Positions 50,599 to 60,176 of a stretch of 64,000 nucleotides of DNA are shown here, piece by piece. The stretch is from Microbacterium sp. MF43 (GTDB lineage Bacteria; Actinomycetota; Actinomycetes; Actinomycetales; Microbacteriaceae), in the NCBI RefSeq assembly GCF_012847295.1, contig NZ_JABBDY010000003.1, positions 496,001-560,000 on the forward strand, written 5' to 3'. Both the position numbers and the translations under genes were made by a program. Under the pieces are notes generated by a model that saw only the letters and a list, made by a program, of their open reading frames with translations, searched no databases and was not told the origin of the DNA. Every line of letters starts with the position of its first letter. The first letter of the stretch is position 1.

Positions 50599-52593
50599 TC
50601 AGGAGCGGGAAGCGGATGCCTCGTGGGCGGGATCGGCGGAAGCGACGTGGGCGAGCACTTGATCGCGGCGGACCTGGTCGCCGACCGCGACATCCACGCG
50701 CACGACGCCGCCGTGCGGCGCCAGGACGGGATGCTCCATCTTCATGGCTTCGATCGTCACGATCCTCGCGCCGGGCTCGACCGTCGCGCCGGCCGCGACG
50801 TGCACCGCCACGACCGCGCCCGGCATCGGGGCGCGCAGCTCGGGATCGGCGGCAGCGGACTCGCGATCACGGGCAGCGAGCCGCAGCTCCATCGCCCGCC
50901 GGCGCGTCAGCGGGCGCAGGCGGTGAGTTCCCCCGCCGGCGTGGACCCACACGGCGCCGTCCGCGTCGACGGCGGTGGCGGCATCCGTCACCGTTCCGTC
51001 GTCCCCGGCGGCATGGCCGCCCTGCGGGGCGGGCGGGGACGAGACGAGCTCTCCCGCGTCGGTGAGGAAGAACGTCGGCGGATGCCCCGGCTCGCCGCCC
51101 AGGCGCCACGCCGAGCCGCTCGCCCACAGCGCCGACGCGCGGCGCGGCGTGCGCGGCTCGGCGGAGGCTGTGACGACGGAGGCCGCGGCGCCGAGCGCGC
51201 GGCCGGTCGGCGCCGGCCCGGCGAATGGCGGCATGCGGTCGATGAGACCGGTGTCCATGTCGCCGGTGCGCACGCCGTCGTCGGCGAGGAGCTCACGGAG
51301 GAAGCCGATGTTCGACTCCACGCCCAGGAGCACCGTCTCGGCGAGGGCCGCGTCCAGGCGCTCCAGTGCCGCGGCACGGTCGGCGCCGTGGGCGATGACC
51401 TTCGCGATCATGGGGTCGTAGTCGGCGGTCACCGTGGATCCGGACTCGACGGCGGCATCCGTGCGCACGCCGCTCGCCGGCTCCCACAGGAGCACGTCGC
51501 CGGTGGCGGGAAGGAAGCCGCGCGCGGGGCTCTCGGCATAGACGCGGGCCTCGATCGCGTGACCGTCGAGGCGCACGTCGGACTGGGCGAACGCCAGCGG
51601 CGCCCCCGCGGCGATGCGCAGCTGCTGCTCGACGAGGTCGACGCCGGTGACGAGCTCGGTCACGGGGTGCTCGACCTGCAGCCGGGTGTTCATCTCGATG
51701 AAGAAGAATTCGTCGGGCCGGTCTCCGGCGACGAGGAACTCGACGGTGCCGGCCCCGCGGTAGTCGACGCTCGCGGCCGCTGCGCACGCGGCGGCCCCGA
51801 GCCGGTCGCGGGTCGCCGCGTCGATCACCGGGGAGGGCGCCTCTTCGATGACCTTCTGGTGACGGCGCTGGAGCGTGCACTCGCGCTCGCCGAGATGGAC
51901 GACGGTGCCGTGCGCGTCGGCGAGGACCTGCACCTCGATGTGGCGCGGGCGCTCGATCAGGCGCTCCAGCAGCAGGGTGTCGTCGCCGAACGCGGCGCTC
52001 GCGACGCGGCGGGCTGTCGCCAGCGCGTCGGGCAGCTCGGCTGCCGACCGCACGACCTGCATGCCCTTTCCGCCGCCGCCCGCCGACGGCTTGACGAGCA
52101 GCGGGTAGCCCGTCGCGCTCGCTGCCGCATCGATCTCGGCATCCGTCAACGCCGCCGCGCTGAAGCCGGGAACCGTCGGCACACCGTGCCCGGTCACATG
52201 CTCCTTGGCGCGGATCTTGTCGCCCATCACCTCGAGGGCGCGCTCCCCCGGGCCGATGAAGACGATGCCCGCGTCGGCACAGGCTCTGGCGAACTCGGCG
52301 TTCTCGGAGAGGAAGCCGTAGCCGGGGTGCACGGCCTCGGCGCCGGTCTGCTTCGCGGCGGCGATGACCGCGTCGATGTCGAGGTAGGAGGCGGATGCCG
52401 CGGCCGGCCCGATGCGCACGGCGATGTCGGCCTCGCGAACGTGCGGGGCATGCGCGTCGGCGTCGCTGTAGACGGCGACCGAGCGGATGCCGAGACGGCG
52501 CAGCGTGCGGATCACGCGGCGCGCGATCTCGCCGCGGTTGGCGACGAGGACCGTCGAGAACAGGACGTCGGCTGCTGAGGTCATCGTGCTCAC
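50599..52593 (-). CDS. Biotin-dependent acyl-CoA carboxylase alpha subunit (methylcrotonyl-CoA type)
   Basis: A 664-residue protein with biotin carboxylase at the N-terminus ([23 protein letters not shown]-grasp loop [33 protein letters not shown]) and a biotinyl domain at the end ([19 protein letters not shown], biotin on the Lys). A linking BT-like region lies between. With the next subunit it carboxylates 3-methylcrotonyl-CoA; other short acyl-CoAs are possible. The GTG at 52593 overlaps the beta-subunit stop; the ATG at 52584 is an alternative start. Confidence 0.94.
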   Translation of the reverse strand: MSTMTSAADVLFSTVLVANRGEIARRVIRTLRRLGIRSVAVYSDADAHAPHVREADIAVRIGPAAASASYLDIDAVIAAAKQTGAEAVHPGYGFLSENAEFARACADAGIVFIGPGERALEVMGDKIRAKEHVTGHGVPTVPGFSAAALTDAEIDAAASATGYPLLVKPSAGGGGKGMQVVRSAAELPDALATARRVASAAFGDDTLLLERLIERPRHIEVQVLADAHGTVVHLGERECTLQRRHQKVIEEAPSPVIDAATRDRLGAAACAAAASVDYRGAGTVEFLVAGDRPDEFFFIEMNTRLQVEHPVTELVTGVDLVEQQLRIAAGAPLAFAQSDVRLDGHAIEARVYAESPARGFLPATGDVLLWEPASGVRTDAAVESGSTVTADYDPMIAKVIAHGADRAAALERLDAALAETVLLGVESNIGFLRELLADDGVRTGDMDTGLIDRMPPFAGPAPTGRALGAAASVVTASAEPRTPRRASALWASGSAWRLGGEPGHPPTFFLTDAGELVSSPPAPQGGHAAGDDGTVTDAATAVDADGAVWVHAGGGTHRLRPLTRRRAMELRLAARDRESAAADPELRAPMPGAVVAVHVAAGATVEPGARIVTIEAMKMEHPVLAPHGGVVRVDVAVGDQVRRDQVLAHVASADPAHEASASRS

Positions 52594-54194
52594 ATCCGGA
52601 AGACGCCGAAGCGCGGTTCGGGCAGGGGCGTGCGTGCGACGACGTCGAGCGCGAGCCCGAGGAGGTCGCGCGTGTCGAGCGGGTCGACGATACCGTCATC
52701 CCACAGCCGGGCTGTCGCGTAGTAGGGGTTTCCCTGTTCCTCGTACTGGGCGCGGATCGGCGCTTCGAAGGCGGCCTGGTCCTCGGCGGACCACTCCTCG
52801 CCGCGCGCGTCCAGCTGATCGCGCTTGACGGTGGAGAGGACGGATGCCGCCTGCGGGCCGCCCATGACGGAGATCCGGCTGGCGGGCCACGTCCACAGGA
52901 AGCGGGGCGAGTAGGCGCGGCCGCACATCGAGTAGTTTCCGGCGCCGAACGAGCCTCCGATGACGACGGTGAGCTTGGGGACGCGGGTCGTCGCGACCGC
53001 GGTCACCATCTTGGCTCCATCCTTCGCGATGCCGCCCGCTTCGGCGTCCTTCCCGACCATGAAGCCCGAGATGTTCTGGAGGAACAGCAGCGGCACGCCG
53101 CGCTGGTCGCACAGCTCGATGAAGTGGGCGCCCTTCTGGGCGGACTCGCTGAAGAGCACGCCGTTGTTGGCGACGATCCCCACCGGGTGGCCGTGGAGCC
53201 GCGCGAATCCGGTCACGAGCGTGTCGCCGTACTCGCGCTTGAACTCGTGGAACTCGCTGCCGTCGACGAGGCGTGCGATGACCTCGCGCACGTCATAGGG
53301 CTGGTTGACATCGACGGGCACCACGCCGTACAGGTCGCCCGGGTCGACGGCGGGCGGAACCGTCGGCAGCACGTTCCACGCGGGATCCGCCGGCGGCGGG
53401 AGGGTGGCCACGATGTCCCGCACGATCTCGAGCGCATGCTCGTCGTCCTCGGCGAGGTGGTCCACAACTCCGGAACGGCGCGCGTGCAGCTCTCCCCCGC
53501 CGAGCTCTTCGGCGCTCACGACCTCGCCGATGGCCGCCTTCACGAGAGGCGGCCCGCCGAGGAAGATCGTGCCCTGGTTGCGCACGATCACGGTCTCGTC
53601 GCTCATCGCCGGAACGTAGGCGCCGCCCGCTGTGCAGGACCCCAGGACCGCGGCGATCTGCGGGATGCCGGCCGCAGAGAGGCGGGCCTGATTGAAGAAG
53701 ATGCGCCCGAAATGGTCGCGGTCCGGGAACACCTCGTCCTGCATCGGCAGGAATGCCCCTCCGGAGTCGACGAGATAGACGCACGGCAGCCGGTTCTCGA
53801 AGGCGATCTCCTGCGATCGGAGGTGCTTCTTGACCGTCATCGGGTAGTACGTCCCGCCCTTGACGGTGGCGTCGTTGCACACCACCATGACGTGCCGCCC
53901 GTGGACGAGACCGATCCCCGCGATGACGCCGGCGGCCGGCGCATCCCCGCCGTAGAGTCCTTCGGCTGCGAGCGGAGCGATCTCGACGAACGGGCTGCCC
54001 TCGTCGAGGAGCCGCGTGACGCGGTCCCGAGGCAGCAGCTTGCCGCGCGCGACATGACGCTCTCGGGAAGCCTGCGGTCCCCCCAGCGCGACCGCGGCGA
54101 GGCGCTCGCGAAGCCGCGCGGCCTGCTCGGCCTGAGCGTCGCGCGCACGCGCGAAGGCGTCGTCATGAACGGCCGCGGTGGGGAGGGCTGTCAT
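52590..54194 (-). CDS. Acyl-CoA carboxyltransferase beta subunit (methylcrotonyl-CoA type)
   Basis: A 534-residue crotonase-fold carboxyltransferase. [20 protein letters not shown] is the family N-terminus, [20 protein letters not shown] and [12 protein letters not shown] are characteristic of MCC-beta/LiuB, and [20 protein letters not shown] matches the C-terminal oxyanion region. Full-length for MCC-beta. First gene of the five-gene minus-strand operon and divergent from the TetR gene, which probably represses it. Confidence 0.95.
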   Translation of the reverse strand: MTALPTAAVHDDAFARARDAQAEQAARLRERLAAVALGGPQASRERHVARGKLLPRDRVTRLLDEGSPFVEIAPLAAEGLYGGDAPAAGVIAGIGLVHGRHVMVVCNDATVKGGTYYPMTVKKHLRSQEIAFENRLPCVYLVDSGGAFLPMQDEVFPDRDHFGRIFFNQARLSAAGIPQIAAVLGSCTAGGAYVPAMSDETVIVRNQGTIFLGGPPLVKAAIGEVVSAEELGGGELHARRSGVVDHLAEDDEHALEIVRDIVATLPPPADPAWNVLPTVPPAVDPGDLYGVVPVDVNQPYDVREVIARLVDGSEFHEFKREYGDTLVTGFARLHGHPVGIVANNGVLFSESAQKGAHFIELCDQRGVPLLFLQNISGFMVGKDAEAGGIAKDGAKMVTAVATTRVPKLTVVIGGSFGAGNYSMCGRAYSPRFLWTWPASRISVMGGPQAASVLSTVKRDQLDARGEEWSAEDQAAFEAPIRAQYEEQGNPYYATARLWDDGIVDPLDTRDLLGLALDVVARTPLPEPRFGVFRM

Positions 54195-54230
54195 GTCATC
54201 TCCGTCGACGTCACGATCGGATCACGTTCG

Positions 54231-54260
54231 TTGTCCGGACGCGATCGAATTGGTTAGTGT
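54231..54260 (+). promoter_or_regulatory. Promoter of the TetR gene
   Basis: TTGTCC (54231-54236), an 18-base spacer and TAGTGT (54255-54260). The -10 lies within operator copy 1. Confidence 0.5.
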
Positions 54261-54268
54261 TCACTAAC
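54253..54268. promoter_or_regulatory. Operator copy 1 for the TetR regulator
   Basis: GTTAGTG-TT-CACTAAC, a perfect 7+7 inverted repeat between mccB and tetR. Confidence 0.7.
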
Positions 54269-54278
54269 TGGAGTCCAG

Positions 54279-54294
54279 GTTAGCGAGGATTAAC
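54279..54294. promoter_or_regulatory. Operator copy 2 for the TetR regulator (degenerate)
   Basis: GTTAGCGAGGATTAAC keeps GTTAG and TAAC of copy 1 at the same spacing, 26 bases away. It overlaps the GAGGA ribosome site of tetR. Confidence 0.5.
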
Positions 54295-54298
54295 TGAG

Positions 54299-54895
54299 AT
54301 GACAAGCGGTGTCACGGAGCGCGATCGGGCCAAAGCCGACCGCCAGGCGGCGATCCTGCACGAGGCGGCGCGCCTGTTCGCCGAGCGCGGTTTCAGCGGC
54401 GTGAGCCTCGAAGACCTGGGCGCCGCCGTCGGCGTGAGCGGCCCCGCCCTCTATCGTCACTTCGCCAACAAGCAGGCCCTCCTGGGAGCGATCCTCGTCG
54501 GCGTGAGCGAACGCCTTCTCGCCGGCGGGCGCCGCGTCGTCGCCGACGCCGATGCGCCGATACGACAACTCGAGGCGCTCGTCGCGTTCCACGTCGACTT
54601 CGCCCTGTCCGATGCCGACGTCATCCGCGTGCAGGACCGCGACCTCGCCAGTCTCGCCGACGAGGATCGGCAGAGCGTGCGCCGGCTCCAGCGCGAATAC
54701 GTCGAGGTCTGGGTCGAGATCCTTGCCGCCATCCATCCCGGCCGCGCCGGCGACGAGCTCCGTGTGCGCGCGCATGCCTGCTTCGGCCTCATCAACTCGA
54801 CCCCGCACAGCGTGCGCGGGCTGCGCGACCGGCCCAGCGACGACCAGGTGCGCCGCATCCTGGAATCGATGGCGCTCGCGGCGCTCGCCGACTGA
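54299..54895 (+). CDS. TetR-family regulator of the leucine-degradation genes
   Basis: A 198-residue repressor. The HTH lies at residues 20-62 (ILHEAARLFAERGFSGVSLE and VGVSGPALYRHFANKQALL). The ligand domain has FVDF/acidic helices around FHVDFALSDADVIRVQDRDL. Position and operators suggest repression of mccB and itself, relieved by an acyl-CoA or branched-chain intermediate (inference). Starts after the operator pair; ends just before a 52-base palindromic terminator. Confidence 0.92.
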   Translation: MTSGVTERDRAKADRQAAILHEAARLFAERGFSGVSLEDLGAAVGVSGPALYRHFANKQALLGAILVGVSERLLAGGRRVVADADAPIRQLEALVAFHVDFALSDADVIRVQDRDLASLADEDRQSVRRLQREYVEVWVEILAAIHPGRAGDELRVRAHACFGLINSTPHSVRGLRDRPSDDQVRRILESMALAALAD

Positions 54896-54901
54896 CCCGC
54901 C

Positions 54902-54953
54902 CCTCGAAACGGGAGCGCCCGCCGCGATCGCGGCGGGCGCTCCCGTTTCGAGG
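54902..54953. terminator. 52-base perfect palindrome, bidirectional terminator
   Basis: Twenty-six bases from CCTCGAAACGGG to CGCGA are followed directly by their exact reverse complement. It fills the gap between the convergent tetR and bkd E2 genes, with A and T runs in the outer arms for release on both strands. Confidence 0.9.
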
Positions 54954-54954
54954 T

Positions 54955-56316
54955 TCAGCGCAGCAGCATCGCCCGGCCGGGCTCGCGCAGCACGTTGGCG
55001 ACATCGACCATGAACTTCGAGCCCTGCTCGCCGTCGACGAGACGGTGGTCGAACGAGAGCGCGAGCGTCATGACATCGCGGAGCGCGATCTCGCCCCGGT
55101 ACTCCCACGGCTGACGGCGCACCGCACCGAGCGCGAGGATGCCCGCTTCGCCGGGGTTGAGGATCGGCGTGCCGGCATCGACCCCGAACACTCCCACGTT
55201 CGTGATCGAGAAGGTGCCGCCCGTCATGTCCGCGGGCGACGTCTTGCCGGCGCGCGCGGTCTCGGCGAGTCCGCGGATCGCGTCGGCGAGCTCGATCAGC
55301 GACAGGTCCTGAGCGTCCCGGATGTTCGGTACGACCAGTCCCCGGCCGGTGGCCGCGGCGATCCCGAGGTTGACGTAATGGTGCTGGACGATCTCACCGG
55401 CCGCCTCGTCCCAGCGCGAGTTGAGGCTCGGGTGGTGTGCGAGGGCGAGGCAGACGGCCTTGGCCGCAACCGCGAGCAGGCCGATCTTGTGGTCGGCCAG
55501 CGCACGATCGGTCTTGAACGACGCGATCAGCTCGGTCGTCGCGGTGACGTCCACCGTGACGAACGTCGTCACGTGCGGCGCCGTGAACGCGCTTCGCACC
55601 ATCGCGTCCGCGGTGTGCTTGCGGACGCCGCGGATGGGGGTGCGGGTCGTGCGATCCCCCGCGGGAGCGACCCGGAGCTCGGGCATCAGCTCGGGCTCGA
55701 CAGGCTCCGACGCGACCGGGGCCGCGCCGACGCGGGTCGCGTACGCCTCGACATCCGACCGGGTGATGATGCCGCTCGCTCCGGTGGCCTCGACGAGCGC
55801 CAGGTCGATGCCGAGCTGCTTCGCCAGCAGCCGCACGGGCGGCGTCGAGCGCGGACGCTCGAGCGGACGCTCCGGTTCGGCGAGGTGGATCGCGTCGTGG
55901 GGCGCGGCTTCGAGCACGGCGGTGTCGGATGCCGCCACCCTCGCGCCGGCCGAACGGGCACGGCGCTGCGGCTTGGCATTGCCGCGAGGCGCAGCGCCGT
56001 AGCCGACGAGATTCGGCTCCGCCTTGGCCGGCTCCTCGACGACCTCGGCATCGGGAGCGGGCACCGGTGCGTCGTCGCCGCCGAGATCATACGAGATCAG
56101 GACGGAGCCCACCTCGACGACGTCGCCGACCGCCGCGTGCAGCTTCGTGATGATCCCCGCGTAGGGAGAAGGAAGCTCGACGACCGCCTTCGCCGTCTCG
56201 ACCTCGGCGATGGTCTGGTTGAGCGTCACGGTGTCGCCCTCGGCGACCAGCCACGCGACGATCTCCGCCTCGGGAAGTCCCTCACCCAGATCGGGGAGTC
56301 GGAAGTCCTGGATCAC
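54955..56316 (-). CDS. bkdC: Branched-chain 2-oxoacid dehydrogenase E2 (dihydrolipoamide acyltransferase)
   Basis: A 453-residue E2. One lipoyl domain (about 1-78) with the lipoylated Lys in EVETAKAVVEL (residue 43), a peripheral-subunit-binding segment (VRLLAKQLGIDLALVEATGA) and a catalytic domain ending SFDHRLVDGEQGSKF with the active His and Asp. Forms the core of the BCKDH complex; no E3 is encoded here, so Lpd must come from elsewhere. Its ATG overlaps the E1beta stop. Confidence 0.93.
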   Translation of the reverse strand: MIQDFRLPDLGEGLPEAEIVAWLVAEGDTVTLNQTIAEVETAKAVVELPSPYAGIITKLHAAVGDVVEVGSVLISYDLGGDDAPVPAPDAEVVEEPAKAEPNLVGYGAAPRGNAKPQRRARSAGARVAASDTAVLEAAPHDAIHLAEPERPLERPRSTPPVRLLAKQLGIDLALVEATGASGIITRSDVEAYATRVGAAPVASEPVEPELMPELRVAPAGDRTTRTPIRGVRKHTADAMVRSAFTAPHVTTFVTVDVTATTELIASFKTDRALADHKIGLLAVAAKAVCLALAHHPSLNSRWDEAAGEIVQHHYVNLGIAAATGRGLVVPNIRDAQDLSLIELADAIRGLAETARAGKTSPADMTGGTFSITNVGVFGVDAGTPILNPGEAGILALGAVRRQPWEYRGEIALRDVMTLALSFDHRLVDGEQGSKFMVDVANVLREPGRAMLLR

Positions 56317-57323
56317 AGTTCCACTCCGGTCATGCTGTTCGGCCGGTCCATGACGCGGTCCACGGCGTCGAGGATCCGGTCGAGATCGGGCAGATGGTGC
56401 TTCTCGAGCTTCGCCGGCGGGTAGGGGATGTCGTGGCCCGTCACGCGCTGCGGGGCCGCCTCGAGGTAGTTGAAGCAGCGCTCCGTGACGCTCGCGATGA
56501 GCTCGGCGCCGACTCCCGCCTCCCGGGCGGCCTCATGGGTCACCACGACGCGGCCGGTCTTGCGGACCGACGCCGTCACCGTTCGGTAGTCCACCGGCGA
56601 GATCGAGCGCAGGTCGATGACCTCGATCGAGACGCCGTCGTCTTCCGCAGCCGTCGCCGCGTCCATCGCGGTGGCCACCTGGGATCCGTACGTGAGGAGC
56701 GTCACGTCGCTCCCCTCCCGCGCCACGCGGGCAAGACCCATCGGCGGAGCGTCGGCCAGGTCGACATCGAGGTCGACCTCGCCCTTGGAGTGATACAGGC
56801 GCTTGGGCTCGAAGTAGACCACGGGGTCGTTCGACGCGATGGCCTGACGGAGCATCACGTACGCGTCCTGCGGGTTGGAGACGGCGATGACGCGCAGGCC
56901 CGACGTGTGGACGAAGTACGCCTCGGGAGACTCCGAATGGTGCTCGGCCGCACCGACGCCGCCGGCCCACGGGATGCGGATGGTGATCGGCATCTGGACG
57001 TTCCCGCGCGTGCGGTAGTGCATCTTGGCGACCTGGCACACGATCTGGTCGAACGCCGGGTAGACGAATCCGTCGAACTGGATCTCGACGACCGGACGGT
57101 AGCCGCGGAACGCCAGCCCGACCGCCGTGCCCATGATGCCCGCCTCGGCGAGCGGGGTGTCGACGACGCGCTGAGCGCCGAACTCCTGCTGGAGCCCGTC
57201 GGTGATGCGGAAGACGCCGCCGAGCTTGCCGATGTCCTCGCCCATGACGAGCACCTTGTCGTCGTCGGCCATGGCACGACGGAGTCCTTCGTTGATGGCC
57301 TTCGCCATCGTCAGCTGCGTCAT
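56313..57323 (-). CDS. bkdB: Branched-chain 2-oxoacid dehydrogenase E1 beta
   Basis: A 336-residue E1beta. ALRRAMADDDKVLVMGEDIG-like N-terminal strand, DTPLAEAGIMGTAVGLAFRG with the TPP-stacking Glu, and IEVIDLRSISPVDYRTVTAS in the C-terminal transketolase domain. It acts as an alpha2beta2 heterotetramer with the next gene's product. ATGA overlaps link it to both neighbours. Confidence 0.94.
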   Translation of the reverse strand: MTQLTMAKAINEGLRRAMADDDKVLVMGEDIGKLGGVFRITDGLQQEFGAQRVVDTPLAEAGIMGTAVGLAFRGYRPVVEIQFDGFVYPAFDQIVCQVAKMHYRTRGNVQMPITIRIPWAGGVGAAEHHSESPEAYFVHTSGLRVIAVSNPQDAYVMLRQAIASNDPVVYFEPKRLYHSKGEVDLDVDLADAPPMGLARVAREGSDVTLLTYGSQVATAMDAATAAEDDGVSIEVIDLRSISPVDYRTVTASVRKTGRVVVTHEAAREAGVGAELIASVTERCFNYLEAAPQRVTGHDIPYPPAKLEKHHLPDLDRILDAVDRVMDRPNSMTGVEL

Positions 57324-58450
57324 CGTGCGACCCCCTCGGCGTCGGCGGCGAAGCCGTCGAGGTACGCGGCGAACCAGGTGCGCTGCTCCTCGAGACCGCT
57401 GTGCGGCTCGGCGTAGACGTGGTCGAGCACCGTGAGGGGCGCGCGCGTCACTGCTCCCTGCGCGGCCGAGCGCACCTGGGCGGCGAGGTCGTCGGCGTCG
57501 GCGGCGACGGCCGCGGCGAACTCCTCGTCGAACTCGCCCATGCTCCGAAGGAGCGCCTCGATCCGGGCCAGGGGGTCACGGCCCTTCCAGCGCTCGACCT
57601 CCTCCTTGTCGCGGTAGCGGGTCGGGTCATCCGAGGTGGTGTGCGGTCCGATGCGGTAGGTGACCGCCTCGATGAACGCGGGGCCGTTGCCCTTGCGGGC
57701 GTTGTCGAGGGCCCACCGCATAGCTGCGAGGCACGCGAGGACGTCGTTTCCGTCGACGCGCATGCTGGGGATGCCGAAGCCCGGAGCGCGCCCGGCGATC
57801 GGGAATCGCGCCTGCACCGTGACGGGCTCGGAGATCGCCCACTGGTTGTTGGTGCAGACGAAGACCACGGGGGCGCCGTAGGACGACGCGAAGACCATCG
57901 CCTCGTTGACGTCCCCCTGACTCGAGGCACCGTCGCCGAAGTAGGCGACGGCGACTTGGTCGGTGCCGTCGCGCTGGATGCCCATCGCATAGCCGACGGC
58001 GTGAAGGGACTGCGCGCCGATGATGATCTGCTGCGTCGCAGTGTTGATCTCGTACGGGTTGTACGTGGAGTGCTCCTCGCCGCGCCACGCCAGCACGTAG
58101 TCCGCCGGCTTGGCACCGCGCGCATAGGCGACACCCGTCTCCCGGTAGCTGGGGAACGCGAAGTCGTCAGCGCGCAGAGCGCGGGCGGTGCCGATCTGCG
58201 AGGCCTCCTGGCCTTGGCACGGCGGCCACAGTGCGAGCTGACCCTGACGCTGGAGGGCGACGCCCTCGGTGTCGATGCGGCGCAGCAGAACCATGTCGCG
58301 GTACAGCGCACGCAGTGCCGCGGCATCCACGTCCTGGACCCAGCGGTCCAGCTCGGGATCGGCGATCCTCTCGCCGTCGGGGGTGACCAGGCGCGCGACG
58401 TCGTCGGTGTCTGTCGCGAGATCGGCGGTCGGGGTCAGGGTGTGCGTCAT
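57320..58450 (-). CDS. bkdA: Branched-chain 2-oxoacid dehydrogenase E1 alpha
   Basis: A 376-residue E1alpha. The TPP motif is GDGASSQGDVNEAM, and AISEPVTVQ with NQWAISEP and GPHTTSDDPTRYR form the phosphorylation-loop equivalents. It decarboxylates 2-oxo-isocaproate and the other branched oxoacids. The ATG at 58450 follows GAGGAG at good spacing; a second in-frame ATG at 58516 would add 22 residues but its ribosome site overlaps the predicted transcription start. First gene of the E1alpha-E1beta-E2 operon. Confidence 0.93.
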   Translation of the reverse strand: MTHTLTPTADLATDTDDVARLVTPDGERIADPELDRWVQDVDAAALRALYRDMVLLRRIDTEGVALQRQGQLALWPPCQGQEASQIGTARALRADDFAFPSYRETGVAYARGAKPADYVLAWRGEEHSTYNPYEINTATQQIIIGAQSLHAVGYAMGIQRDGTDQVAVAYFGDGASSQGDVNEAMVFASSYGAPVVFVCTNNQWAISEPVTVQARFPIAGRAPGFGIPSMRVDGNDVLACLAAMRWALDNARKGNGPAFIEAVTYRIGPHTTSDDPTRYRDKEEVERWKGRDPLARIEALLRSMGEFDEEFAAAVAADADDLAAQVRSAAQGAVTRAPLTVLDHVYAEPHSGLEEQRTWFAAYLDGFAADAEGVAR

Positions 58451-58527
58451 CGTCATCACTCCTCGGTGCAACCCTCCCTCGTGAGGAGGGGCGTCGTGGC
58501 TCGCCGACATCGTCATCGGCTCCTTCG

Positions 58528-58556
58528 AGGCTACGTCCGCATCGCACCTCGCTCAA
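58528..58556 (-). promoter_or_regulatory. Promoter of bkdABC
   Basis: Minus-strand TTGAGC (58556-58551), exactly 17 bases, then TAGCCT (58533-58528). Divergent from the Lrp gene; a hairpin CCCTC/GAGGG lies in the leader. Confidence 0.6.
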
Positions 58557-58623
58557 GCAGGCGCGCATCCCTTGAGCATGTTGACAACTAACTCCCCCCC
58601 AGACCGTGCTAACGTTTCGCACT

Positions 58624-59097
58624 ATGAGTGCCCTTGATCACGTCGACCTGGAGCTGCTGGCCGCCCTGTCGGCCGACCCCCGCGCGACCGTCGTCGCGCT
58701 GGCCGAAAGGCTCGGCCTCTCGCGCAACACGGTGCAGGCGCGCATGGCACGGCTCGAGCGCTCGGGCGTCTTCCTCTCGTACGAGAGGGCGATCTCATCG
58801 ACCTCGCTCGGGTATCCGATCGAGGCGTTCATCAGCGTCATCGTGCGCCAGGCCGATCTCCCCCGCATCACCGCGGAACTGACGCGCGTGCCCGAGATCG
58901 TGCAGGCGCACGGCCTGTCCGGTCAGGTCGATCTGCTCGTGCGCGTGGCCTGCCGAGACACCCAGCATCTGTTCGACACCGATGCGCGCATCCTCGCCAT
59001 CGAGGGAGTCGAGCGCACCGAGACGTCGCTCGTCATGGGCGAGGTCATCCCCCACCGGGTCATGCCGCTGATGGAGCTGGCGCGCCGGGAGTCGTGA
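58624..59097 (+). CDS. Lrp/AsnC-family transcriptional regulator (BkdR-like)
   Basis: A 157-residue feast/famine regulator. The winged helix is DHVDLELLAALSADPRATVV with AERLGLSRNTVQARMARLER; the RAM ligand domain reads EAFISVIVRQADLPRITAEL and VQAHGLSGQVDLLVRVACRD. Divergence from bkdABC suggests it controls that operon in response to branched-chain amino acids, as BkdR does in other bacteria. No ribosome site; TAACGT eight bases upstream suggests a leaderless start. Confidence 0.92.
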   Translation: MSALDHVDLELLAALSADPRATVVALAERLGLSRNTVQARMARLERSGVFLSYERAISSTSLGYPIEAFISVIVRQADLPRITAELTRVPEIVQAHGLSGQVDLLVRVACRDTQHLFDTDARILAIEGVERTETSLVMGEVIPHRVMPLMELARRES

Positions 59098-59106
59098 GCT
59101 GCCGAG

Positions 59107-60111
59107 CTACGGGAGCGGGACGGCGCTGGCAGCGACCTCCGCCCGCGGTGCGGACCGCAAGTCGTCGACCTTGACCAGCACGACGCCGGCGAGGATGAGC
59201 GCACCGCCCGCGAACTGGATCGGCGCCGGCACCTCGGCGAGGAAGATCCATGCGAAGCCGAGCGCGAAGAGCACTTCGGACAGCCCGACGAAGGACGCGA
59301 CGCGCGATCCGATGCGCGGCACGGCCATGACTCCGAGCGCGTATCCGACGGTGGTGGCGACCGCCGCGACCCACAGCAGCGGAACGAACCACGGCACCGT
59401 GACACCGGCGAGCTCGACCGACACCGGCGGCGCCTCGAACGGCATGATGCCGGCCAGACACAGCACCCCCATCATCGCCGCCCCTGCGAGCAGGCCGCTC
59501 GCGGCCAGGGCGAGCGGGGGCAGGTCGTCTCCGGCGCGTTCGGAGATGACGAAGTACGCGCACACGCACACCGCGGCTCCCAGCGCGAGCAGCGTTCCGA
59601 TCAGGTCGAAGGATGCCCCGGAGATGTCGACCACCAGGACCAGGCCGAGGACGGCGACCGCCGACCCCCAGAGCACGAGCGCCGACGGCGCCCTGCGGGT
59701 GCGCAGCCACACGAACGCGACGAGCATGACCGGCGCGAGGTATTGGATGAGCAGGGCGACTGCCACCGGCATCCGCTGCATCGCCGAGAAGAAGAAGAGC
59801 TGGCACAGCAGCACGGGCATGAGCCCGAAGCCGGCGATGAGCCGCCAGTGCCTGCGCAGGAACCCGGGCTGGCGCCGCATCGCCCGGATCACGGCGGGCG
59901 AGAGGATGAGCCCGGCGATTCCCATGCGCACCAGCAGCGCCGCGCCGAGAGACCAGCCGGCTTCGAGCAGCGGTTTGACGAAGGGACCGCTCGACGAGAA
60001 GGCGAGCGCCGAGGCCACAGCCATGATCAGACCGGTGGTGCGCACCCGCGACGGCGTCGCGAACGTGGTCATCACGGGTATCGACGCGGTCGAAGCGGTC
60101 ATGGGCGGCAT
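59107..60111 (-). CDS. EamA/DMT-family metabolite exporter
   Basis: A drug/metabolite transporter of about 330 residues with ten hydrophobic segments in two EamA repeats (for example LIMAVASALAFSSSGPFVKP and YALGVMAVPRIGSRVASFVG, the second holding the typical internal motif). Start uncertain: ATG at 60111 is used, 60102 is possible, and a TTG at 60129 is less likely. Divergent from the CGNR regulator, which may control it. Confidence 0.88.
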   Translation of the reverse strand: MPPMTASTASIPVMTTFATPSRVRTTGLIMAVASALAFSSSGPFVKPLLEAGWSLGAALLVRMGIAGLILSPAVIRAMRRQPGFLRRHWRLIAGFGLMPVLLCQLFFFSAMQRMPVAVALLIQYLAPVMLVAFVWLRTRRAPSALVLWGSAVAVLGLVLVVDISGASFDLIGTLLALGAAVCVCAYFVISERAGDDLPPLALAASGLLAGAAMMGVLCLAGIMPFEAPPVSVELAGVTVPWFVPLLWVAAVATTVGYALGVMAVPRIGSRVASFVGLSEVLFALGFAWIFLAEVPAPIQFAGGALILAGVVLVKVDDLRSAPRAEVAASAVPLP

Positions 60112-60115
60112 CCGG

Positions 60116-60150
60116 CTGTCATGAGTCAAATCTGCTTACACTGGTGACAG
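60116..60150. promoter_or_regulatory. Inverted repeat between the EamA and CGNR genes
   Basis: CTGTCA (60116-60121) and TGACAG (60145-60150) are reverse complements centred at 60133, enclosing a TACACT -10-like hexamer (60138-60143). Candidate CGNR operator. Confidence 0.4.
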
Positions 60151-60176
60151 TATCGAAGGGGATGTCAGGAGTCAAC

